From JAGWBF01 sp963663025 (lineage in GTDB: Bacteria > Chloroflexota > Dehalococcoidia > Lucifugimonadales > JAGWBF01): a stretch of DNA of 64,000 nucleotides. The notes beneath the pieces are model-generated. The model worked only from the letters and a program-made list of their open reading frames with translations, was not told the origin of the DNA and ran no database searches. Numbering within the stretch: position 1 is the stretch's first letter; each line of letters opens with the position of its first letter. Location: positions 434,001 through 498,000 of the forward strand of contig OY760073.1 of assembly GCA_963663025.1 (NCBI GenBank), read 5' to 3'. Of this stretch, positions 44,953-52,614 are shown in pieces. A program made the translations under genes and the position numbers.

Positions 44953-45624
44953 ATGAAGGGTGTTATTCCCTGGCAGGCCAATAGCACATGGCCCCATGCG
45001 GTACGGGAACTGGAGATCGACCTGGGCAAGACGGGGCTGGTGATGGTGGATGTCCAGAACTACTCGGAGAAGAACGCGGCTATCGTGCCCGAGTGCGTAC
45101 GCCTACGAGACTTCTTCCACCGCCACGGCCTGGAAGTGATCTACCTGCGGGTCGGCTCGCTGCTGCCGGGACGGAGGGACATGCACGCCAAGCGGGCGCT
45201 GTCCTGGATGAAACCCCCGGGGGATGTACCGGCTATGGTGGTGCATCCCGGCACCTGGAACCACGATGTTGTGGACGACCTGGCCCCTGAGCCGGGAGAA
45301 CTGGTTATCGACAAGAACTCCTCGGGGGCCTTCAACTCGTCGGGAATCGAACGGTACCTCCAGGCGATGGGCCTGCAGAACCTGGTGTTCTGCGGGGCCG
45401 CCACATCCCGCTGCGTGGACAACACCGCCAGGGGCGCGGCCGACCGGGGATATAACGTTATCCTGGTGGAGGATGCTTGCATCGACCCGGTTCAGCGCAA
45501 CCACTGCACGACGGTGCGCACCTTCGGCGACGCCTTCGGCGCAGTCAAGACCACCGATGAGGTGCTGGCCGACCTGGGAACGCTGGCTGCGGGTACCCCG
45601 GCTTCCATCGCCGGCGGAGAATAG
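44953..45624 (+). CDS. Isochorismatase-family cysteine hydrolase
   Basis: 223 residues. Catalytic Asp in TGLVMVDVQNYSE (about 33), Lys in VIDKNSSGAF (about 117) and Cys in CGAATSRCVDNTARGAADRGY (about Cys156). The set Asp-Lys-Cys is complete, so it should be an active hydrolase of the nicotinamidase/N-carbamoylsarcosine type, substrate unknown. It is followed after 2 bases by a paralog lacking the cysteine. Confidence 0.9.
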   Translation: MKGVIPWQANSTWPHAVRELEIDLGKTGLVMVDVQNYSEKNAAIVPECVRLRDFFHRHGLEVIYLRVGSLLPGRRDMHAKRALSWMKPPGDVPAMVVHPGTWNHDVVDDLAPEPGELVIDKNSSGAFNSSGIERYLQAMGLQNLVFCGAATSRCVDNTARGAADRGYNVILVEDACIDPVQRNHCTTVRTFGDAFGAVKTTDEVLADLGTLAAGTPASIAGGE

Positions 45625-45626
45625 GC

Positions 45627-46343
45627 TTGGCCCGCACTCGGATTACCTGGGAAGCTCCCCGCCCAGGCCGGTTCACCATAGACGACTGGGAGATCGACCT
45701 TCCCAAGACCGCCCTTTTGATCGTGGACATGCAGCGGGGCTACACGGACCCCGAACTGGGAGTTGGCCCGGGGCTGGAGAGGGACTTCCCCGACATCCAC
45801 CGCTACTACTACAGCGCCATCGGGGAGCGCGTCCTCCCAGGCATCAAGAGGCTGTTGGCCTTCGCCCGGAGCCGTGGCCTGGAGGCCATATACACCCGCA
45901 CGGGCTTGCAGCTTCCCGAAGGCAGAGACCTCGCCCCGTGGAGCTGGCGGGCAGCCCAGGCCCGGTCTGGTGTGGGCAACATATTCCCCAAGGACAGCCA
46001 GGAGTACCAGATCGTCCCGGATATCGCACCCTTGCCCCATGAGCTTGTCCTGGACAAGAACACAGCCACCCCCTTTGCCTCAACTGCCATTGACCAGCTC
46101 CTGCGCAACATGGGGGTGGAGAACTTGCTCATCGCCGGCCTGCTTACCAACGTGGCGGTGGAGAGCACCGCCCGAAGCGCCGGAGACCGGGGGTACAACC
46201 CCATCGTCGTGTGCGACGCCTGCGCCGCATACAGCCAAGCCGAGCATGAGGATACCCTGGCGACGGCCTCCTGGTGGACCGCCAAGGACGTCGATGAGGT
46301 AATTGGGATATTCTCCGCCCTGGACCAGGTCGACCAGCCTTAG
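45627..46343 (+). CDS. Isochorismatase-family protein lacking the catalytic cysteine
   Basis: 238 residues from a TTG start just after the upstream stop (GGCGGAG precedes). It resembles its neighbour (ALLIVDMQRGYTDPELG with Asp; VLDKNTATPFASTAIDQLL with Lys), but where the family has Cys the sequence reads GLLTNVAVESTARSAGDRGY, i.e. Ala replaces Cys in the C-V-x-x-T box. The rest of the fold is conserved, so it may be a non-catalytic partner or use other chemistry. It may form a hetero-oligomer with the upstream gene product. Confidence 0.86.
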   Translation: MARTRITWEAPRPGRFTIDDWEIDLPKTALLIVDMQRGYTDPELGVGPGLERDFPDIHRYYYSAIGERVLPGIKRLLAFARSRGLEAIYTRTGLQLPEGRDLAPWSWRAAQARSGVGNIFPKDSQEYQIVPDIAPLPHELVLDKNTATPFASTAIDQLLRNMGVENLLIAGLLTNVAVESTARSAGDRGYNPIVVCDACAAYSQAEHEDTLATASWWTAKDVDEVIGIFSALDQVDQP

Positions 46344-46383
46344 GGCCTGACCTGCTTGCGAAGGCGAGCCAGGAGGCCACCAT

Positions 46384-46422
46384 CGGCTCCCCCGACTAGA
46401 ATGCTGCGGCCTGGGGCACCCT
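46384..46422 (-). pseudogene. Detached 3' end of the LysR-family gene
   Basis: The minus strand reads RVPQAAAF and stop, as the LysR protein at 50731 reads RVPQAAVF and stop. The 17 bases at 46406-46422 are identical to 50741-50757, the stop codons are at equal distance, and CGGCTCCCC lies just past the stop in both copies (46384-46392 and 50717-50725). The copies are direct repeats about 4.3 kb apart. Confidence 0.7.
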
Positions 46423-46578
46423 TAACCGGAACTACTCATCTCCATGTATCTGCCGCTGGATGCTCTTTGTCAGTCCCGACGGATTCAGGTAAATGGGTTC
46501 GATGGACCTTCGCATGGTTCGATTCGTGCATTCCTTGAAATCGCTCCTAAAGCGAGTGAATCGTAGTAGTGATTACGG

Positions 46579-46584
46579 TAGAAT
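46579..46584 (+). promoter_or_regulatory. -10 box of the yhaO-like gene
   Basis: TAGAAT at 46579-46584, 11 bases ahead of ATG 46596. No clear -35 hexamer and no ribosome-binding tract, so near-leaderless translation is likely. Confidence 0.4.
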
Positions 46585-46595
46585 ACCCTTTAGTT

Positions 46596-47699
46596 ATGAA
46601 ACTTGTTCACTTCTCCGACCTTCATATAGATTCCCCTTTCGCGTGGGCAGGCGCAATGGGTGAGGCGGCCCGGCGGCGGCGACAGGCACTTCGGGACACT
46701 CTGGTGAGAATCGTGGAACTAACGCGCCAGGTGGGCGCAGATGCGCTCTTCTGCGGTGGTGACCTCTACGAACATGAATACTTCAAGCCAGACACCGCAG
46801 AGTTTCTGAAGTACACGTTCGCTAGCCTTGCCCCGATCCCCATCTACATCGCGCCGGGAAACCACGACTGGTATGGGCCCGAAAGCCTTTATGCACAGGT
46901 GGACTGGAGTGACAATGTTTGTATCTTCCGCGAGGCAGTGTTTCGAAGAGTAGAGTTGGCCGACGGCGTTTGGCTATGGGGGGCGGCCCATTTGGGACCG
47001 GCAAATACCCGAAACTTTTTGAGCGGATTCCGAGTGGATGGTCCCGGAATCCACATTGCATTGTTCCATGGGGCAGAGCGTTCTTGGCTAACAGCGCAGG
47101 GTGAGGGGAAGGAACCGCACGCGCCGTTTGATGCCCATGAAATCGAGTCGGCAGGACTTGCCCACGCCTTTCTCGGTCACTATCACCGGCCTAAAGACGA
47201 GGAGTTCCACACTTATCCCGGCAATCCTGATCCACTAGCGTTCGGTGAGGATGGCCCAAGGGGCGCCGTCGTCGCGACCATTACCCCCGAAGGACGTCTC
47301 ACTCGGGAGAGGTATCGGGTTGCTGTGGCCGAAGTGCATGACTTGAAACTTGATGTCACCGGACTGGCGAGCCAGCAAGACATCCTTGACCGCATTGAGA
47401 GTCAGTTTGCAGGTCTGACCGGGTTCGCTCGCCTGACCGTGAAAGGTGAGATTGCATCCAGCATAGACATCCACGAAGGTGCCCTACGGGACAGACTAAG
47501 GGGCTTAGAAGCCGTACAGATCGTGTTTGGTGACCTTCACCCGAGCTACGACATGGATTCAATCCAGCAAGAAAGCACGGTCCGAGGGGAGTTCGTCCGT
47601 GAAGTGCTTAACTCGGATCTGGCAGAAGATGAGAAGAGGCGTGTCCTGGTCACCGGCCTGCGAGCGTTGGACGGGCGTGCCGACTTGGAGGCGCTCTGA
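46596..47699 (+). CDS. SbcD/YhaO-like metallophosphoesterase, DNA repair nuclease type
   Basis: About 367 residues. Phosphodiesterase motifs in order: FSDLHIDSPF (Asp8, His10), LFCGGDLYEHEYF (Asp about 58), APGNHDWYG (Asn/His about 92), LFHGAE (His about 154) and FLGHYHRPKDE (His about 196-198). This is the Mre11/SbcD fold with a YhaO-like C-terminal cap (about 250-367). The TGATG overlap with the next gene, an SbcC-like ATPase, supports a nuclease-ATPase complex that processes DNA ends. ATG 46596 is preferred over an upstream GTG (46569) because the conserved domain starts right away. Confidence 0.9.
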   Translation: MKLVHFSDLHIDSPFAWAGAMGEAARRRRQALRDTLVRIVELTRQVGADALFCGGDLYEHEYFKPDTAEFLKYTFASLAPIPIYIAPGNHDWYGPESLYAQVDWSDNVCIFREAVFRRVELADGVWLWGAAHLGPANTRNFLSGFRVDGPGIHIALFHGAERSWLTAQGEGKEPHAPFDAHEIESAGLAHAFLGHYHRPKDEEFHTYPGNPDPLAFGEDGPRGAVVATITPEGRLTRERYRVAVAEVHDLKLDVTGLASQQDILDRIESQFAGLTGFARLTVKGEIASSIDIHEGALRDRLRGLEAVQIVFGDLHPSYDMDSIQQESTVRGEFVREVLNSDLAEDEKRRVLVTGLRALDGRADLEAL

Positions 47700-50485
47700 T
47701 GCGGTTCGAGTCTGTGAAGGCATATGCATTCGGGCCCTTCACAAACCAGATACTTGAACTTGCCCCTGGTATGAATGTTGTGTACGGCCCGAATGAGGCC
47801 GGAAAGTCGTCTTGGCACGCTGCCTTATATGCTGGCCTCTGCGGGATGCGGCGGGGACGCGGTAGGCCGAAGGACGACGGGGGATTTGCCGAACGGCACA
47901 GGCCGTGGGACGATAATAAGACTTGGGAGGTCGGCGCCCTGATCACGCTAGATGGTGGCCGGCGTGTCGAACTGCGCCATGACCTAGCAGGCCGTGTGCA
48001 AAGCAGCGCCCTCGACGCTGACATCGCTGGGCGCGATTACTCGAACGACATCATGATTGAAGGAGCTCCCGACGGGTCCCGCTGGCTGGGTCTCGACAGA
48101 CGCTCTTTCCTTATGACCGCTTGCATCCGTCAGTCCCAAATCCTTGGATTGCTGGAATCTCCTAGTGATCTTCAGGATGAATTGCAGAAGGCCGCCGACA
48201 CCGCTGACCGTGAGGCAACCGCCGCAGAGGCTCTTGCTCGACTGCGCGAATTTCATACCGAAAACGTCGGGAGCGAACGTGCACCCACCAAACCGCTAAG
48301 GGCCACTCAGAACCGTATTCAATCCGCAGAAAGGAGATTGAAGCAGGCACAGGCCTTGCACAACGAGTATCTGAGCCGTTGGGCCCGTGTGGACCAGCTT
48401 GAGCAAGGGGCTCACGCCGCCGAACAAAGGCTCATTGTTACGAGGGCATCGATTGCGGCGGCCGCGGCTTCCGAAGCCGCTAAACGGCTCGAACAAGCGC
48501 AGGAACTAGACGCCCACTTCCCAGGAGGAGCACCAAGGCGTCCGAGCCAGGATGACAACGTAGTTCAGGAAGTCGCCAGCGCCATCACAACTTGGAATCA
48601 GCGTCCCAAGGTGCTTCAGCCCAAGGGACATTCTATGCCAGAGCTCGAAGCCCTCCTGGCTGAGGTAAACCTGCTCCTCGCCGTGAATGCCGAAAGAGCG
48701 GCGGTAGAATTCGAGAAGCGGGTAGAGCGAGCGCAGGAACTCAATAGAAGATTCCCCCGCGGGAGGCCTCTCCGTCCTAGTGAAGATGACAGTTTGGTCC
48801 AGCGCATAACGAGTGTGCTCACTGCTTGGGAGTCACGTCCTGAGGTCCATGAACCGACCGGTCAGACGGTGGCTGAATTGGAATCGGAACTCGAGGCTAT
48901 CGGTGCCCAGTTGGGAGAGACAAGGGAACCAACCGCGCACTTCTCAAGAAATGCCGAGGGAGGCCCCTTCTCGGCGATCTTCCGTTTTATACGCACTATC
49001 TTTGAGGCCTTCTTACGGCTGTTCGGTGCTGGGCGGCGTGAACCATCAATGCAACCGGAGCAAAAACAGGCCCTAGAGGAGCGGCGTTCCCTGCTTCAGC
49101 AGAGGATAGCAGTGCGGGACAACGCTGACAGCCAGTGGAAGGAGAGTCTGCGGCGAGTCCAAGAAGCAGCCAACGCAGTGCTGATGACAGCTTCCGAGCT
49201 AGGGGTCGGTTCGGATAGCCCAGAGGCTGCTGTTGCATCGCTCCTCGAATGGCAAAGGGGCCGTGCCCAGAGGCTTTCTGAAATCGACGCTCAGATGAAT
49301 GAATGGGAGGAGCTTCAGCAGGTCATTGGCCAGGAGACGTTAGCAGAACTCGAGGGTAGGGCCGCAGTCTTGCGTTCCGAGGCAGTGGACGCTGCGTCTA
49401 GAATCGATGAGGCATTGCTGATCACTGCACTTGATCGACCCGGCCCGGAAACATCCAGCGAATCAGCCAGCGGCCAGGAGCAAAGAATGGCCCTCCTACA
49501 AGAAATTGACGAGCGTCGCAGGCAGGAGAAGGAGCACGAAGCAGCTTCAGCCGGGGTAGCAGCGGCTGGGGAGGCAGTGGCAAAAGCCGCGCGACTCGCA
49601 GGCGTAATTGCGGAAGGTCCCGACGATCAAATTGAGGCACTGCTTACCTGGCAAGTCGAACGCAGCGCTGAATTTGATAGGCTGGAAAGCGAGATCAAGG
49701 AATGGGAGGACCTCCAACGCATCCTGGGCCAGAACTCGCTCGAAGAACTGACTCGCGAAGTTGAACGGCTTCGCACTGAGGCTCAGAAGCTGTCGGGTTT
49801 TGTAGGCGTGGATGACTTATCTGAGCTTGTTGGCACCTTGACGGATGCCGATGTCCCCAAAGCCGAACGCGATGCCAACGAAGCCCGAGATGCCTTCATC
49901 CGTGAACAGAGCCAGCTAGAGGCGTTCTCGCGTGATCTGATCGATGTTGCAGTAGCGGAAGAGGAATTAGCTGACGCAAGAAAAGAGTACGCTGGCGTGC
50001 AGACACTTGACCACACCCTTAAGCAAACGATTAAGTTCTTGGAACAGGCAGAGGAGCGTGTTCATCGAAACATTGCTCCAGTCTTAGCCGGAACTGTGCG
50101 GCAGTGGCTTCCGAAAGTCACCTCTGGACGATACACCGACTGCCGCGTCGACCCCGTGAAGCTAGCTGTCCAAGTTGCGATGGGAAACGGTAAGTGGCTG
50201 GCGGCAGAATCTCTCTCGCATGGGACTGCTGAGCAGGTGTACTTACTCTTACGGTTGGCTCTAGCGCAGCACCTCACTACCGAAACCTGCCCGCTCATCC
50301 TCGATGATGCAGTGGCTGCATCGGACGCTAAACGGAAACGAGACCTACTGGAGACGTTGCTCTCCGTAAGCGAGTCCACACAGGTGATCCTCTTTACTCA
50401 TGAGGAGGACGTTTGCGCATGGGCCCGTGCACGATTGATTGAGCACCCGCACAGTCTCACTGAACTCGATGGGCCCGCAACGTAA
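47699..50485 (+). CDS. SbcC/YhaN-like AAA ATPase with long coiled coil
   Basis: 928 residues. N-terminal Walker A VVYGPNEAGKSSWHAAL (about 28-44); a middle portion (about 190-830) of heptad-rich helix, interrupted by a hydrophobic patch near 420-445 (AIFRFIRTIFEAFLRLFG); and a C-terminal head with LSHGTAEQVYLLLRLALAQHL (signature) and CPLILDDAVAASDAKR (Walker B). The order matches Rad50/SbcC-type proteins in the YhaN/AAA_27 branch. In YhaN-type proteins a membrane-near segment is present, which the hydrophobic patch may be. It shares a TGATG overlap with the yhaO-like gene. Confidence 0.88.
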   Translation: MRFESVKAYAFGPFTNQILELAPGMNVVYGPNEAGKSSWHAALYAGLCGMRRGRGRPKDDGGFAERHRPWDDNKTWEVGALITLDGGRRVELRHDLAGRVQSSALDADIAGRDYSNDIMIEGAPDGSRWLGLDRRSFLMTACIRQSQILGLLESPSDLQDELQKAADTADREATAAEALARLREFHTENVGSERAPTKPLRATQNRIQSAERRLKQAQALHNEYLSRWARVDQLEQGAHAAEQRLIVTRASIAAAAASEAAKRLEQAQELDAHFPGGAPRRPSQDDNVVQEVASAITTWNQRPKVLQPKGHSMPELEALLAEVNLLLAVNAERAAVEFEKRVERAQELNRRFPRGRPLRPSEDDSLVQRITSVLTAWESRPEVHEPTGQTVAELESELEAIGAQLGETREPTAHFSRNAEGGPFSAIFRFIRTIFEAFLRLFGAGRREPSMQPEQKQALEERRSLLQQRIAVRDNADSQWKESLRRVQEAANAVLMTASELGVGSDSPEAAVASLLEWQRGRAQRLSEIDAQMNEWEELQQVIGQETLAELEGRAAVLRSEAVDAASRIDEALLITALDRPGPETSSESASGQEQRMALLQEIDERRRQEKEHEAASAGVAAAGEAVAKAARLAGVIAEGPDDQIEALLTWQVERSAEFDRLESEIKEWEDLQRILGQNSLEELTREVERLRTEAQKLSGFVGVDDLSELVGTLTDADVPKAERDANEARDAFIREQSQLEAFSRDLIDVAVAEEELADARKEYAGVQTLDHTLKQTIKFLEQAEERVHRNIAPVLAGTVRQWLPKVTSGRYTDCRVDPVKLAVQVAMGNGKWLAAESLSHGTAEQVYLLLRLALAQHLTTETCPLILDDAVAASDAKRKRDLLETLLSVSESTQVILFTHEEDVCAWARARLIEHPHSLTELDGPAT

Positions 50486-50730
50486 TGCTATCGCGTTAAT
50501 TGTCGGATTCTGATGGCCGGGTTCCAAGCCCCCTCCCGCACGACAGTGGCAAATCCATGCTCCCTGCTCTATCTCCCCCAAGCTGCTCCTAGCCGCCCAA
50601 CAGGCTTCTCGTAAGCATCTGCTTGCTCCCCGGGGTTTTGAGACGGCCCTACCTGGAGCCCGACGGCCAGCCTTAGGCCCGAACGCGTCCCATAGCACGA
50701 GCCTGAGAGACTCTGACGGCTCCCCTCCTA

Positions 50731-51636
50731 CTAAAAGACGGCGGCCTGGGGCACCCTCGAGGGACTGAAGCTGCTCTCCAGTATCCGTATGAACTCGCTG
50801 GTGGGGGGGCCAAGTTCTTTGCCTCTCAGGGTAACCACTCCCGCCTGTTCGACGGGAAAGAGGTGCATCAGGTCGATCATCCCCAGGTGTTCCGCGTCAT
50901 CGGGTTCCATGGCCATCTTGGGCCCTACCGAGATGCCCAGTCCTGCCCCGACGTAGGCCTTGATCATGTCTATGCTGTCCAGCTCCACCACCACCTCGAA
51001 GGGGAGACCCTTGCGCCGGAACTCGGCTTCCAGGATGGAACGGGTGGATGTGCCTTCACCCCGCAGAATCAGGGGCCAGCGGGCGATCTCGTCCAGGGAG
51101 GTGACCGGCGATTCGAGGATGGGGTGCCCAAGGGGCGCTATAAGCACGCGCTCGTATGGAAACAGGGGGTGGAAGTCGAACTCCACTCCGTTGCCGGGAC
51201 CGGGCACCAAGCCAAGGTCCACCTCCTTGTCCACCAACATATCCAGCACATCCCTCCAGCTCCCCGACTTCACCCTCAGCTGGCTGTGGGGATGTTGGGA
51301 CAGGAAGGTGTTTACCGCCCTCAGCAGGACATGGGAAACGATATCGAAAGTGGAGCCGACCCGGATGGGGCGGTCCTGCTCGGTGACCGCCAGGGCGCCC
51401 TGAAGGTTGTCTATGCCTTCCACCAGAGGGGCTGCCAGTTTGTACAGGCTGTCTCCTGCCTGGGTAAGGCGGATGGGCCTCCTGACGCGGTCGAAAAGTT
51501 CAACGCCCATTTCATCTTCCAGCTTCCTGATGTGTCCGGTTACCGCCGGCTGGCCCATGTTCAGGTGTTCTGACGCCTTGGTAATGCTTTTGAAATGGGC
51601 AGCTGTGCAAAAGCTCCTGAGTTCCCGCAGCTCCAT
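50731..51636 (-). CDS. LysR-family transcriptional regulator
   Basis: About 301 residues from ATG 51636, directly preceded by GGAGGAGG. N-terminal winged helix-turn-helix MELRELRSFCTAAHFKSITKASEHLNMGQPAVTGHIRKLEDEMGVELFDR (first 50 residues, described in part: helix-turn-helix about 15-40), followed by a periplasmic-binding-protein-like effector domain (about 90-290; RVGSTFDIVSHVLL, LRGEGTSTRSILEAEF). CbbR/CysB-type relatives respond to metabolites. A T-N11-A palindrome (51686-51706) in the divergent space indicates that it regulates itself and the 54-codon gene opposite. Its last codons are duplicated at 46384-46422. Confidence 0.93.
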   Translation of the reverse strand: MELRELRSFCTAAHFKSITKASEHLNMGQPAVTGHIRKLEDEMGVELFDRVRRPIRLTQAGDSLYKLAAPLVEGIDNLQGALAVTEQDRPIRVGSTFDIVSHVLLRAVNTFLSQHPHSQLRVKSGSWRDVLDMLVDKEVDLGLVPGPGNGVEFDFHPLFPYERVLIAPLGHPILESPVTSLDEIARWPLILRGEGTSTRSILEAEFRRKGLPFEVVVELDSIDMIKAYVGAGLGISVGPKMAMEPDDAEHLGMIDLMHLFPVEQAGVVTLRGKELGPPTSEFIRILESSFSPSRVPQAAVF

Positions 51637-51673
51637 ATCCTCCTCCAAGCTACTATATCGCAACTGTTGATGT

Positions 51674-51706
51674 ATTATATCACATAGCATTTCTGGACAT
51701 GATGCT
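51674..51706. promoter_or_regulatory. LysR operator and divergent promoter region
   Basis: AGCAT (51686-51690), 11 bases, ATGCT (51702-51706) is a perfect T-N11-A LysR box. ATTATA at 51674-51679 is TATAAT on the minus strand, the -10 box of the LysR gene, placed beside the palindrome as in autoregulated LysR systems. Confidence 0.6.
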
Positions 51707-51748
51707 GTGTTCTATTTACACTATGTATGTAGCAAGAAGAAGAAAGCT

Positions 51749-51766
51749 CCGGTGTAGGAACACCGG
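51749..51766 (+). promoter_or_regulatory. Leader hairpin of the 54-codon gene
   Basis: CCGGTGT (51749-51755), AGGA loop, ACACCGG (51760-51766). It ends 15 bases before the ATG of the small gene and could affect access of the ribosome to the GAGAGGATAGG tract. Confidence 0.45.
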
Positions 51767-51781
51767 GAAAGAGAGGATAGG

Positions 51782-51946
51782 ATGAACATCCGCAAGTTCG
51801 TAAGAATGCTCCAGTCGGTAGGGAACGGTGACGACTTCGACACCTACTTCGTGAACCTCCAAGACAAGAAGAGCTGCTGCGGTCCTACCAAGGAGGAAGC
51901 TCGCAGGGACTACACCGCGATGATCGACCTCCGGCAGGTCCGGTAA
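51782..51946 (+). CDS. Small protein of 54 residues, unknown function
   Basis: The ATG at 51782 follows GAGAGGATAGG, and 54 codons run to TAA at 51944-51946. The product starts MNIRKFVRMLQSVGNGDDF, contains DTYFVNLQDKKSCCGPTKEEARRDY in the middle (two adjacent Cys) and ends DLRQVR; it is charged and soluble. I do not recognise it. In favour of a real gene: own ribosome-binding site, a leader hairpin, a LysR-type operator upstream, and a strong terminator 32 bases after the stop. It is divergent from the LysR gene and likely its target. Confidence 0.65.
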   Translation: MNIRKFVRMLQSVGNGDDFDTYFVNLQDKKSCCGPTKEEARRDYTAMIDLRQVR

Positions 51947-51978
51947 ACGCGACCTTCCCAACCTGCATCGAGCAGCAA

Positions 51979-52018
51979 GAGGGCCGGGGCTTCCAGAAGC
52001 CCCGGCCCTCTACTTTTT
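51979..52018 (+). terminator. Strong intrinsic terminator
   Basis: A 14-15 bp perfect stem (left arm 51979-51993, right arm 51996-52010, GAGGGCCGGGGCTTC type) is followed by TACTTTTTC. It ends the small gene transcript; the A-poor other side makes it mainly unidirectional. Confidence 0.9.
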
Positions 52019-52053
52019 CTCGATATCCATTCCCCGTCGTCGGGAACCAAGGA

Positions 52054-52542
52054 TCATCCTGCCTCTTTGATGCAGTTCTCCAGCAACGTCAGGGCGGCGG
52101 CTGCAAAGACCCACATGTTCGCCTCCCGGTCGGTGCTGCCCGTCTCGACGGTGATCGCCTTTTCCACAGGCCCCACCACCGCAATGCAAGCGTGGCCCGA
52201 GGCATCGCCGTAGCGGTTGCCCGTAGGCCCACTGGCCCCGGTCTCTCCCACAGCCCAGGTGGCTCCGAGCATCTGCTGAACAGCCCTGGCGTTCAAGTAG
52301 GCGTACTCCTCGGTGCTGGGCCGGAGGCCGGTCATCTGGCTCTCATCTATTCTCATGAGACCTTGCCGGGAAGACTGGGTGTAGCTGACCACTGAGCCAA
52401 GGTAGAAGGCCGATGCCCCAGGCACCGCAACCAGCGCGGCCGAGATCAGCCCGCCGCAGGACGACTCGGCGATGCCGATGTTCTCCTGCCTCTCCTTCAG
52501 CATAGCCCCCACCGCTGCTCCCATCTCACTCACTCCAGGCAT
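52054..52542 (-). CDS. pncC: CinA C-terminal domain protein (NMN amidohydrolase, PncC type)
   Basis: 162 residues. It matches the CinA C-terminal domain: IGIAESSCGGLISAALVAVPGASAFYLGSVVSYTQSSRQGLMRI (catalytic Ser in ESSCGG), AVQQMLGATWAVGETGASGPTGNRYGDASGHACIAV. Such enzymes deamidate nicotinamide mononucleotide to nicotinate mononucleotide. The Thr usually found in AESLTGG is Cys (ESSCGG), a small variation. No MoeA-like CinA N-terminal domain is present, so this is the standalone form. Confidence 0.9.
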   Translation of the reverse strand: MPGVSEMGAAVGAMLKERQENIGIAESSCGGLISAALVAVPGASAFYLGSVVSYTQSSRQGLMRIDESQMTGLRPSTEEYAYLNARAVQQMLGATWAVGETGASGPTGNRYGDASGHACIAVVGPVEKAITVETGSTDREANMWVFAAAALTLLENCIKEAG

Positions 52543-52614
52543 AGCGCCCTCCTCTCAAGTTGAGGTAACAGATGCTAATGGTGATTCTTCGTGTTCCCCG
52601 GCGTGCCCGCCCCT

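Larger units (their letters stand above)
46384..50757. mobile_element. Putative genomic island bounded by duplicated LysR 3' ends
   Basis: The yhaO/yhaN-like pair lies between the two direct copies of the LysR 3' end, on the strand opposite to the LysR gene. The arrangement repeats that at 36320-39655. No recombinase is encoded. Codon use in the pair is less G+C-rich than in flanking genes. Confidence 0.42.

Noticed and set aside
46356..46538. Sixty-codon frame upstream of the yhaO-like gene
   Set aside because: It overlaps the LysR 3' remnant on the other strand and has no ribosome-binding site.
50486..50730. Possible RNA gene between yhaN-like and LysR genes
   Set aside because: No tRNA-like cloverleaf, strong hairpin or promoter was recognised; nothing to report in this 245-base gap.
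36320..50757. Integrase, transposase or relaxase within the two islands
   Set aside because: All reading frames in both intervals were read; none shows the residues of such enzymes.
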